Made by a program: the position numbers and the translations under genes. Under the pieces are notes generated by a model. It was not told the DNA's origin. It was given only the letters and a program-made list of their open reading frames with translations, and did not search any database. Positions 35,701 through 44,708 of a DNA stretch of 64,000 nt are shown one piece after another (position 1 is the first letter of the stretch; every line of letters begins with the position of its first letter). The DNA is taken from the NCBI RefSeq assembly GCF_963678975.1, contig NC_089281.1, positions 27,665,151 through 27,729,150 on the forward strand, read 5' to 3'. This stretch comes from Dysidea avara (lineage: Eukaryota; Porifera; Demospongiae; Dictyoceratida; Dysideidae).

Positions 35701-38700
35701 ACTCCATTATCAGGGTGAATAGCAGAGTTATATATCACACGAGCCCTGATAGCCTCTTCCTTGGTCACATGAGGTAACTTGATTCCTTTCCTGTGCCATC
35801 AGAGATACATAATATCATTGCATTTAAAGTGTACAATTGATAATAGCTTGGTGACTGAGATAGAAATAAAATTATGAGAACAATACCAGTGCCTTCCTTA
35901 CAATCATGCATTGTTGTCATATCTCTTTACATTCATGATGGTAATACTCTTGTCTCATTGATAACTTGGATTCAATTCAATAATGTATTATGCTGTGGTG
36001 GTGTTTACAGCATGGACACATATTACTACACAGTTAGTTACTGGCTTGCATTGTTTGTGCAAAATTTTTGTCTGTGCAATGTGTATTTGTATGGCAATTC
36101 TCAAGATGCTTAGTGCACTAGAACCACGAGTCTCACAATCGCTCGCCACTATAATTATATGCTTACCGTTTCAGATGGTTAAACACAGCTACATGAAGAC
36201 ACATGCAGAGAAAGCTAATAGTATAGCTAATGTATCAAATTGATGTCCATTAGTAGTTGTGGTTGTTTAAGGGAGTAATCTTAATGGTACTATAATGGAC
36301 TGCATGACATAACATACGCATATATTTAATGCATCAAAGTGCATTAGCTATATGTACTATATAATTGATCCCAATACAACTAAAATATAACACCCTATAC
36401 CAATCATCATAACAAAATGTATATTTAGCTGTCTAATTTAGTTTGCAAACACATTTTGTCATGCGTGATTGTCCATCTGTGGCTGCTCATTAGAGTAACA
36501 AGGCAAACAGATGCTTCACCGCATGATTTTTATTTTGCCTATACAATCATATTGTTATAAGGATCGTCCTGGCTATTATTTTGTATAAGTTTAGCACAAT
36601 ACATATTATGTTAATAGCAGCACACAGGCATGTGTGTTGCATTACAGCAAGTCACATGTTTTTAATCAGTTCTCTGTGTCATATGCACACTCCCACCCAA
36701 TTGCAAGTTACTCCAAACTACATGTGTTGCTGACTTTGTGCATCAGGAGCATTATGTATCTGGCGCAATTTGCAAGTTAGAATGCAATTATGCAAATAAG
36801 CAGCATTTGCCAAACTATATAAATCCTCCCTCCGGCACAAACTCTATACCAAACCTTTTCTTGCCAAAATACCATCATGGTAAATTGTTAAAGTTCCTGC
36901 CTGTCAGGTTTTCATTATTGTGACAGTATGGTTCTTCATGATACTTTTGGTGATAAGGCTTGTGAGCAACTGGTTTGTGTTGCACTGTTTACAAAAGTGA
37001 TGACATTTGTTCTATGCTTGTATGTAGTTACATTGTACACCACTATGTAGCACTATAAGAACATAAAATAAGTGTGTTAGTGACAAAATTCACACCATTA
37101 TAACACACATTTCTGATAGCCTTATTAAGCTGAGATATTGCTGCGGATATAACCAATCTGTTACAGTACATAACCCAGCGGCACACCTCATGTACAACAT
37201 AATTGATATTATGTAAATAATATGTCCTTAAGTGTTCTTTTACTACCAGTATGGCACCTTCCCTATCGTATTCTGTCAACTTTGTCTGTTAGGAGGAGGA
37301 AGTCTCATCATAAGGGTTTTAATAAAAATTACATGCAGGTGTATATAGACTGAAGACTATAGGGTGCTTAACTAGCATGAAAATTGAATTGTATAGTGGG
37401 ATTGAGTCTTTAGTCTTTGCATATAGCTCTTATAGGCAGTTGCTAGCTTTTTGTGAAAGACAAACTATTCATGCATCAGAAAAAAGGCCATGATCAACAA
37501 GATGTCACATGTGGTAATTGTCTTTTAATTGCTACATGCAGACATGCAGCACAAATCTGTATAATTATGTGTATGCACAACCAAAATTAGTGAAACACGG
37601 ATCAATGAGGTAGGCAAATTTACCTGATGCAGCTAAGGCATGTCCATTGTTAGTCTCGCGTTCCCAGACCAATACGCCAGGTGCTTATTGATATCCAGCC
37701 GGTGCTTATAATCAGGATATCGATAAGCGCCTGGCACGTATTGGTTTGGTAACGCGAGACTAGTCCATTGTGTGATATAATGTACAAGTGTACACTGCAT
37801 TCTTTAGTTATGTGATTACACTATGGCATATATATATATACTGACTGTTTTATTTGTTTGTTACTGTTGTTAGAAGCAACTATACAATACAACTTGGTCA
37901 CCTGCATAATCAAATTAAAGCAATTTATCTAGTATTGCAGGGTAATCACAGCTTAAAGATACTCACACACACACAACAGCTTCTGCACAGTGTTTCAAAC
38001 AAATCACCCACACACATGTGTTAACCTTTGAATAATATATAATACATTGCAATAAAAATAAGTAGTGAAAGTCACTTACAAGTCTCTTACATGCAATAGT
38101 CACTAATTTGGTTGTAACAGCCACTACTTTTAGCACTATATAATAGTGATGGTCACTACCATTTTTTTCTTGAAGTGCATGGAAAGTAATGATTGCCTAA
38201 TTATACTACTTAAAAATATTGTGCATGCATGCATCTAGCTGTATGCAGCTATAGCTACCTGATATGTAGTTACTCTCTACTGCAGTGTAGTTTGGTCTAC
38301 TCATACAATAACTTTATGGCATGTAATTCCAGAATGATCCTAGCTCCAATTTTATGCTCTCTCCTCAGAGGATAAGTTGATTTGTTCTATTACATTGCAT
38401 GACAACATTTTTACACACAATTAAGACAAAAATAGTGCTGCCTTAAAATGCTGCATGTAAGGATCCATTGTATGTCTGGGTTATAGCATTGTAAATAACA
38501 ATGTATGTATGCCACTCAACCAAGTTCTGTACTGCAATACCCTATGCTGCATATAACAGCTAAATGTATTTACATTTGGCATAACTTTGACTGCATGATC
38601 ACAACACTTTGAAAATTGCTCTGCAGTAAGTTTGAAAGTTACTGTTTGTCAACTGATTAGACCATATAAACTTAATTATTAGTATCTCATCCCTGCCTGC

Positions 38701-39966
38701 ATCACCATTTTGCTTACCTCATCAAGGATTTTTTGCACCACTGGTGCAAGGCTAAGGGAGGCCAATTAGCACCTTTTATAGTTGGTACTTAGCTAGAGCA
38801 GTCTATAAGAAAATTATACTTTGAGTTTTTTTTAGCTAGCTACTTCAGCTATCTAGTTAGTAAAAAATAGAATAAAAATCTGTCCTCCTGCACTGACATT
38901 TTGAGTACAGGAGGATGAGAAACTAATAATTAAGTTTATGTGGCCTTATAGGCAGCCTATTATGCTGGCATATACAATCTGCATAAAAGGATAATAGGTA
39001 CAATGTCACACTATAAATGTAAAGCTTTGCCTGGGAAACCGATGCATCAGCTCACTGTAAACTATCATTCTATTCTAATTCAATATAGTTAGTAACTTTA
39101 TAATAGAGCAGGCAGGTGGCTATTCAACATGACTATTTTATTAGATTATTGTGGGACTTTGGATGCTCACACCTTTCACCTGTGAGACATGCATGGTACA
39201 ACCCCCTTTGAGTTATTCTGAGGATTTGCCCGTGTTGTCTCATAGTACCTGAGTATATGGTGCACGCATTGTTATTCACTGCATGGGTAGGTGTGACCAT
39301 GATAGTATATAGTAATGACATTTCAAAATACATAGCTTATACTGATGCATGCATGCAAACTGTGTGTATGATTGGCAGTGGATTATATTATTGTAACTAC
39401 TATTGTTAATTGTATATGTAGTCTATATTATTGATGCAGAACTTGAATGTTTTGTATGGTGTGTGACACGCTGAGGAAAAGCACAATGAAATTATACATA
39501 AGTAGGATTCTGAAACTGTAGCTGAATTGAACACATGTACTGGTATATGACAACAAAATTATGCCAGATTATTTTTGCTAGTCATATAGTGATTTATACA
39601 CCTTGTATAACCGTGTGTATTGTTCTACTAACTGTAGCTAACTTTTTCCTGTATAAAATTATAAGCAGTCAATTGTGGCTATCTAATCAATAACAATTTA
39701 CCCTATGCAATATAGGTAAATTTTATAGCTAGCTAGATGCCACCGATGATGTAGTGCAAGCTTCATGAATGTCTTTAGCAGCATAACATATACATAGCTA
39801 TTGCATATTACCGCACTCACTGATTTGCTAAGATGATGTGCTTGGCCTTGTTTAGAGTAGCATTGGTAACGAAGACAAGTCGAGGGTCAGTCACGCGAGC
39901 ATAGTAGTTGAGCCTGCCAATGAAGGTGGACTGGTCCCATGGCAAATTAGTCACACTTGCCATCAT
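25769..39966 (-). CDS. SFXN2: Sideroflexin A (SFXN2-like), 11 exons, 318 aa
   Basis: Exons: 39966-39821, 35790-35620, 35569-35471, 35416-35341, 35282-35197, 26645-26585, 26516-26450, 26394-26345, 26296-26247, 25985-25938, 25871-25769. All are GT-AG and in phase, giving 957 nt with TAA. Sideroflexins are multi-pass mitochondrial membrane proteins; SFXN1 carries serine, and SFXN2 is linked to iron and haem metabolism. Family landmarks are LPWDQSTFIGR near the N terminus, AIHPDNGVRMNMIGR, TMPQVIATQF, NYTNRNAK, RWVPLAAVVAANCVNIPTMR, ESRRAAAKGIGEVLISRI, VPIGCSLFPQQC and the terminal RVYFNKGL. The GESRRAAA block and length favour SFXN2 over SFXN1/3. Two adjacent ATGs start the frame (39966 and 39963). 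Intron 5 is 8.5 kb and repeat-filled. An AATAAA is formed by the codons for NK just before the stop. Confidence 0.93.
26703..26800. repeat. CA microsatellite in intron 5 of sideroflexin A
   Basis: An uninterrupted CA tract of about 60 bp and a second shorter CA tract flank CGCACACACTA. GCATGCATGCATGC precedes it. Histidine/threonine- or cysteine/valine-rich open frames here are artefacts of the repeat. Confidence 0.95.
26846..27200. mobile_element. MITE family C fragment with left end only
   Basis: It begins CAAGGGCGGATTTAGGGG, then a C-rich tract, then ACCATGTGCAAGC, and two CTCTAATAGAACA motifs at about 27092 and 27113. It is homologous to 23459-23800. The right boundary is not visible. 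Confidence 0.6.
27660..28160. repeat. CpG-rich unassigned segment in intron 5 of sideroflexin A
   Basis: About 500 bp with many CpGs (GTGTCGTGCGGCC, AAGCCGGCGCGCCAC) differs sharply from the AT-rich intron. Two related sub-blocks read CCAAATTTGAAGGAAATCG with CCATTTCCGAGATAC, and TCAAATTTGGTACAAATCCG with a block containing AGGAGTTATGACCG. Open frames exist on both strands but lack motifs. It is probably a piece of a repeat family; I cannot name it. Confidence 0.4.
28939..29268. mobile_element. MITE family C, complete, 5-bp duplication TATAG
   Basis: Ends CAGGGGCGGATCCAG and CCTGGATCCGCCCCTG are flanked by TATAG at 28934-28938 and 29269-29273. Inside are a poly-A run (29000-29023), the dyad CTCTATTAGAG at 29167-29177 with a variant at 29137, and a poly-G run (about 29210-29228). 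At 330 bp it is the shortest complete member. Confidence 0.9.
29625..33580. repeat. 31-bp minisatellite array 1, ~127 units, with higher-order structure
   Basis: Units of about 30-32 bp have the form GAGAGTTCAGCTACAAAC followed by AAATCACCCTGTA. Variants replace TT by AT (GAGATCAGC), CTACAAA by CTAGAAA, and CACC by AACC. A diagnostic variant containing AAACTAGACACAATGTAAGG recurs at about 30061, 30307, 30893, 31471, 31728, 31975 and 32222. The spacing is mostly ~247 bp (eight units) with two gaps of ~580 bp, so the array has an 8-unit higher-order repeat. The 3' third (after about 32380) uses different variants (GAAGAAGTCACC, CAAAGAAACCACC). Just before the array, CCTTGGCTACGCCACTG (29606-29622) looks like a transposon terminus. 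It lies in intron 5 of sideroflexin A. Confidence 0.95.
33774..34107. mobile_element. 334-bp foldback palindrome, copy 1
   Basis: Two arms of about 159 bp (33774-33932 and 33949-34107) mirror each other around a 16-base loop, with few mismatches. Landmarks are ATATCTAATCAAAAACAGCC, GGCCATGGTGAAAAAAGATG, GCCAAGAAATGGCTGTGATG and CAGGTGAATTTTGTGCC. The ~190 bp between the minisatellite and this palindrome, including CGGCTTTGCAGTATACAAAT, also recurs before copy 2. No protein is encoded. Confidence 0.92.
34110..35196. other. Left part of intron 5, unassigned with MITE debris
   Basis: AT-rich DNA without a recognised gene. A near-perfect 16-bp inverted repeat (GTGACTCACAATGCTT and its complement with one mismatch) lies at about 34853-34890. 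A lone right end of MITE family C (CCTAGATCCGCCCCTG) ends at 35111; its left end was not found. An ACGC microsatellite follows at about 35141-35162. Confidence 0.55.
35791..39820. other. Intron 1 of sideroflexin A
   Basis: About 4 kb of AT-rich DNA separates exons 1 and 2. Apart from the short TIR element at 37651-37762 and dispersed dinucleotide runs, I see no gene, RNA or known repeat. Open frames here are short and lack motifs. Confidence 0.7.
37651..37762. mobile_element. 112-bp MITE, TAGTCTCGCG ends, 9-bp duplication
   Basis: The ends TAGTCTCGCGTTCCCAGACC and the complement of TAGTCTCGCGTTACCAAACC enclose a nearly complete palindrome (CAATACGCCAGGTGCTTA mirrored). The direct repeat GTCCATTGT lies at 37642-37650 and 37763-37771. 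A 9-bp duplication suggests a Mutator-like origin. It shares its terminal ten bases with the element at 40069-40482. Confidence 0.92.
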
Positions 39967-40068
39967 GCACAGCGAATATAGTTATGCGATCTTGTAATGG
40001 TACTATGCAATATATGCTTTGCAAATGGGCACTGTTTAGTCACGTGATATTCAGCTTCGCAGGTTACG

Positions 40069-40482
40069 TAGTCTCGCGGCGCCCGACCCTAAAAAGAGGG
40101 TCTGGTGAAACTGTGTACAAAAAGTTTGGCGCTGCCGGAATGTTGGAAGCTCCAATCAGACCGCTCTATTTCAAATTGATTATGTAATGCGTACATTTCA
40201 AAAGATTCGCGGCTTACGGTTAATTACATCCGGTGACTCTGCCGCTTAAACTCATTGAGAAAACAGCCATACAATTCTGTTGGGTTCGTTTTAATGTTGA
40301 ATAAATAAAGTAACGCTATTAGTTTGGTGATGCTGTAAGCGGATCTGGTTGAATGGATGTTGTGACGTAAACAGTGCACTTACGTAACACGTAAAACGTC
40401 ATCCAATAAACATTCCAGAGCTCAAACTTTTTGTACACAGTTTCACCAGACCCTCTTTTTAGGGTCGGGCGCCGCGAGACTA
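40069..40482. mobile_element. 414-bp TIR element, TAGTCTCGCG ends, 9-bp duplication, upstream of sideroflexin A
   Basis: The first ~65 bp (TAGTCTCGCGGCGCCCGACC, then AAAAAGAGGGTCTGGTG) are repeated as the reverse complement at the right end. The direct repeat CAGGTTACG flanks it at 40060-40068 and 40483-40491. The insertion lies ~100 bp upstream of the sideroflexin A start codon, within its likely promoter or 5' UTR. No coding sequence was seen. Confidence 0.93.
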
Positions 40483-41240
40483 CAGGTTACGTCGCCTCGG
40501 GTTACGTCATATAGTCTTATAGATATGCTAGAGGGTATTGCGGATTGTGCACCTGTAGTCTCTGATATGCTTTTTTCAGGGGCGAATCCAGGGGGCTCCT
40601 CTTTTTGGGAGAGCCTTATAGATATTTAATAGCTACATACTAGCTAGCTATGATGAGTTGCTGACAAGTTTTTCTTAAATTCGGTACGCCACAATCAATT
40701 TATCAGTCAAAGAAATACTTATTGTAAATACTTTGTAGCAAAACACAAAATTTACCTTTACTGCAAACATAGATAATAGGGATGTCTACGCTGCAAACTT
40801 CCCCCAGAATTTTATCGAAATACGCGCCTCTAAAATTAATCATCGTTTTGGTTTTAACGTGTTATGATTATGATTATGATTACTAAAAACACAGTTACAA
40901 ACTGATATGTTCAGGTAAGGAAAAACATTACAAATCACATAGATAAGAGTCAGTTATAATTTATCTAAAAATACTTGTAGAGATTGGGATTCTATTGTGT
41001 TAGCCGGTTGGTAAATTGTTCCAATCGCGGCGGATAGATTTGGGGTAATAGCTAAATTTATAATGATCTGTTCTAGCAAACAGAATCTCAAAATGGAAGG
41101 GGTGGTGGTGGAGGGTGAGATATGTGGTGTGTTATAGAGCTTTACAGTGGCCAGCACTGAAGGTCTGACAGCAACAATACCAACATGTGCTGCAGCCTTT
41201 GGATTACCTAACCTAACAAAAAGGAACTAGAGATTTAAAC
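40483..41240. other. Intergenic DNA between sideroflexin A and the retroelement
   Basis: A lone left end of MITE family C (CAGGGGCGAATCCAGG) starts at 40577. The rest is AT-rich and unassigned. Confidence 0.5.
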
Positions 41241-41432
41241 ATTACTTAACCTACAATAGCAAAGGTCGGGTGCTGTGGACTCTTTGAAACTGAAAATGGG
41301 ACTGACAAAGAAAGGAAAATATTCCTCCTACCCCAGGATTTGAACTGCAGGCCATCCAATGTCTATTCAAGTGCCACAGTCAGCCTCCTCCAGGAGGGAT
41401 GTTTTTTTTATTCCTGGAGTTACCAGCACCCC

Positions 41433-43490
41433 TCAGTTGCCACCATCCCTAGCACTAAAGATGTTAAAAGTGCTAGACAAAGCCACCTGACCCCCAAGTG
41501 TTCCTAGTAAAAGTGGACAGCTCTGATGTGATCTAGCTCCTCTCAAACACATAACAGTGGAGCGTAACAAAGAATAACTAATCCTACAACATAGCCATGA
41601 CATCACAGAACTATACGGAGCAGCAGCATGACCCATACCACCAAATGTTGAATATACAAGTGGGGTAAAAAAAAAACCATCTCAATTTCCCTAATACGTT
41701 GTTCATACTTCCGTTGTTTCTCACGTTCAAAACATTGATAAACGATAAAGTGAGGATACTTGGGTACCACAATATGAAGGTGCATTAGTGTGACTCAAAA
41801 AAATGGCTTCTGATGTTTACCTCTCCAGAAACCAGAAGCAGAAAGATCTACGTGAGCTCTATCCTCATTAATAGCTGTTGTAAATCGAAGGGTCTCACCT
41901 GTAAGAGGCTGCAACGGAGGTTCAACCCTCACATCACTACGCACTTCAGTTAATGAAGTCTCTCAACTCATTATGTCAGAGAGTAGGAAATCCCCCTGTG
42001 GAGCAATCCATGGCATGATCAACAGTAAAACACTGGCCACAAACACAGTTGGTAGATATACAGTTGGAAGCCAACCATATAATGTAAACACAAGGCATCC
42101 CTAAATGCAGCCTTGTATAAAGCAAAACCATGCTCCTCCACAGGCAGGGCAGATAGCCAAGATGATGACCTTTCACTGGCCAGAGAGAGTACATTGCAAA
42201 TTAACAGACAGCTGGGTACTCCAAAACACTTTGTTTCTGCTGTTTGATGGTAATGATCTCCAACTTGTTATGGTGCTGAATATCACAAATTGATAAATCA
42301 AAAGTAGGCTGTTGTTTAAGGATCAATTCTAGTAAAGGAATAGTCACCTTCAGGGAGCTAGACAGCAAATTTATCATTAGAAGTATCCAATACCCAGCCC
42401 ACCAAGCCAAACTGGCAAAGTGAACAGGGCACGTTCTTGTTCATTGTGTGTGATCATTTAAGGTTGGTGAGACAACTCCTCCAGTGGAGTAAGAACAGAT
42501 AAGTTGGGTACGGTACACATGAATCAAGTCCATTTGTTATAAAGCCCATGAACAAAAGCACAGTAAGCAACATGAGGGTGTACCTTTGCAATTTCACTGA
42601 CCTGATGAACAGACTTCAGCTAGTAGTTCATCTTCTCCTTCATGTATTGCTCAGTAAAGGAACAACTCTCTAATGCTGCACCAAGATGACATCTCCCATC
42701 TACCGTCGCATTGACTCCAGTTCCATTGAAAACCTTCTGAGCAATAGGAAGGAATTCCGGTTTAACAGGTCTTAGAAGCATTAGGGAAGTAACCTTAAGC
42801 CATAATTAAGGATTGGATCTTAGTTCACCATTCATGCGGAGCCTTCAGCAGTTACATCATCAGCTAACCGGATACATCGATATTTTCTGATTCTTCTTAC
42901 TGAAGCTATCCTGCTTGTCATGCAATCCCTCTGTCACCACTAACCACCATACTTATAAACACATATCATAGGGATGTTACCCACTACCCAGGGGGACCCT
43001 TTGGCTATAGCAATGTATTCTGTGAGTGTCACTCCATTGATAGAAGCCCCGAATGCTCTCTCGCATTGCATGAACAGCTGTTTCACTACCAGTATCCTGC
43101 CCAGCACACAACTCAGAATATCTAATGTCTACTGATGACCCTCCTCATCATTTCACCCACCCCTATAGGACATACATTAAGGCACTTATTTAATGCAATC
43201 AACCGTCCTGCCACTATAGGGCACAGATTCCATCAGGGTAGGGAGGGATGTTTCAAAGCTATTCAGATAACTTGCTACCATTCATGTATACATTTATATC
43301 TTTGCGCAACATTCTAAAATCAATCCAACAAGTCATTTTGATATCAGCAACTATATATGCTGTTAACTTTTATCACCATCCTACTAGATCCTGCACCACC
43401 AATAACATGATTAACTATATTTCATCCAATGAAGACAGCAACCAAGAACTTGTAACTGTCGCTCTATACTAGTGCTTGACTCCAATCAAT
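41433..43490 (-). mobile_element. Decayed retroelement, reverse-transcriptase and C-terminal polyprotein region
   Basis: Reading the minus strand from high to low coordinates through several frameshifts gives a block with RLIALNKCLNVCPIGVGEM (motif RPIGVGE, ~43200-43130), then MQCERAFGA with EYIAIAKGSP, later HAMDCSTGGFPTL (~42010-41975), VRVEPPLQPLTGETL (~41930-41885), DLSASGFWRGKHQKPFF (~41855-41810), REKQRKYEQRIREIE (~41725-41685) and FGGMGHAAAPYSSVMSWL with LLRSTVMCLRGARSH (~41650-41520). This order matches the tail of a reverse-transcriptase element common in sponges and cnidarians. A related 3' fragment is at 16345. Stops and frameshifts show it is dead. I cannot place it in a named clade with confidence. 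Confidence 0.75.
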
Positions 43491-43499
43491 CTTTAAATC

Positions 43500-44700
43500 A
43501 CAGTTACTCAAGATCTTATGGCCCAATAACTTTGACTGTGACAATTTCACCTTGCAGCACCTGCTCCAAGTCTCCCCACCCATCAAACTTTATGAACTTT
43601 TTTCTGAATTTTAAAATAAGTACTTAAATATGTAATTTTATTATAGAATATTATAAATGAACTACTTTATGTACATATACTTTGTCCGGCCAAAGGCACT
43701 GCAGACCATGCCTACTTTAAAATAAATTAGTGGGGCAATAACTAGCTGCATGTGAGAAAGTACTGAATGAGAGCAGTGCCATGCACTTGATATTTTGTAC
43801 GTACAGATTAGTTAGTGTAGCAAGGGGCAGACAACTAATAACTTTAGGTGACTTAGGGAGGGAGTTATAGGGTGGACAATTCATAACATGTGACATGGCT
43901 GAACGTGTTGCTGTGTTCTTATTAATGCACTAGCAAATCCTTGATATATTGCATGATTACTTGAGTATAACATAAACAATTATATGTTTAGCTTCCCTTA
44001 AACATTATTAACACTCACCTGCATATACTCTGCAAGTCCCTGGACTTGACCGTATCATCAGTTAGAAGTTTCAGTCCCCTTAAAATCTGGACCTCAACTA
44101 CTTCCTAGTAAAATTGGAAAGATCACAGCCAAAGTACTAACTTAATTGCTATGCTTTGATGTAAGAAAGAAATTGGAGGTGAGGGAAGGTTCTCACCCAG
44201 TTCCTTACATCTTAATGTTATAACCTTTCCACCCAAGCAGTACTAATACTAGTATGTCTGTTGTGAGAAAGAAGGCAAGACCCATACCACCCTTTACACA
44301 TGCCATACCTACTGTGACGTGTGCATATATACTGTGTGGTAAATTTAGCGGTGCATGAAGACAGCAGCACGAAGTCAAGTATTTGGATATATATGTGCCT
44401 GGCAAGCACTCTTCAAGTGTGAGCATTTCAGTAGTGTGCCATCATTGAAGCCATGTCTTGGACAGTATGGTGCTCTGGTATGTTGGCAGGTTAGACTAAA
44501 ACTGCTACCTTTTGGGATAATAGAGCAAAGTAGTGGTTGAGTAGAGTCTTAGATACATATACAAATGAAAGTATATGCTTTAAATATAATTTAGTACACA
44601 AACAGTAATACAATTAAAAATTACAAAAGAATAAAAAAAATAGTAATACGTAACATTCTTTCTCCACTATGCAGTGAGAATTTGATTGTGTATATACAGT
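43500..44700. other. Intergenic spacer between the retroelement and sideroflexin B
   Basis: AT-rich DNA with no recognised gene or repeat. Open frames near 44205-44426 and 44355-44540 overlap on opposite strands and show no motif. Confidence 0.5.
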
Positions 44701-44708
44701 TAAATATA

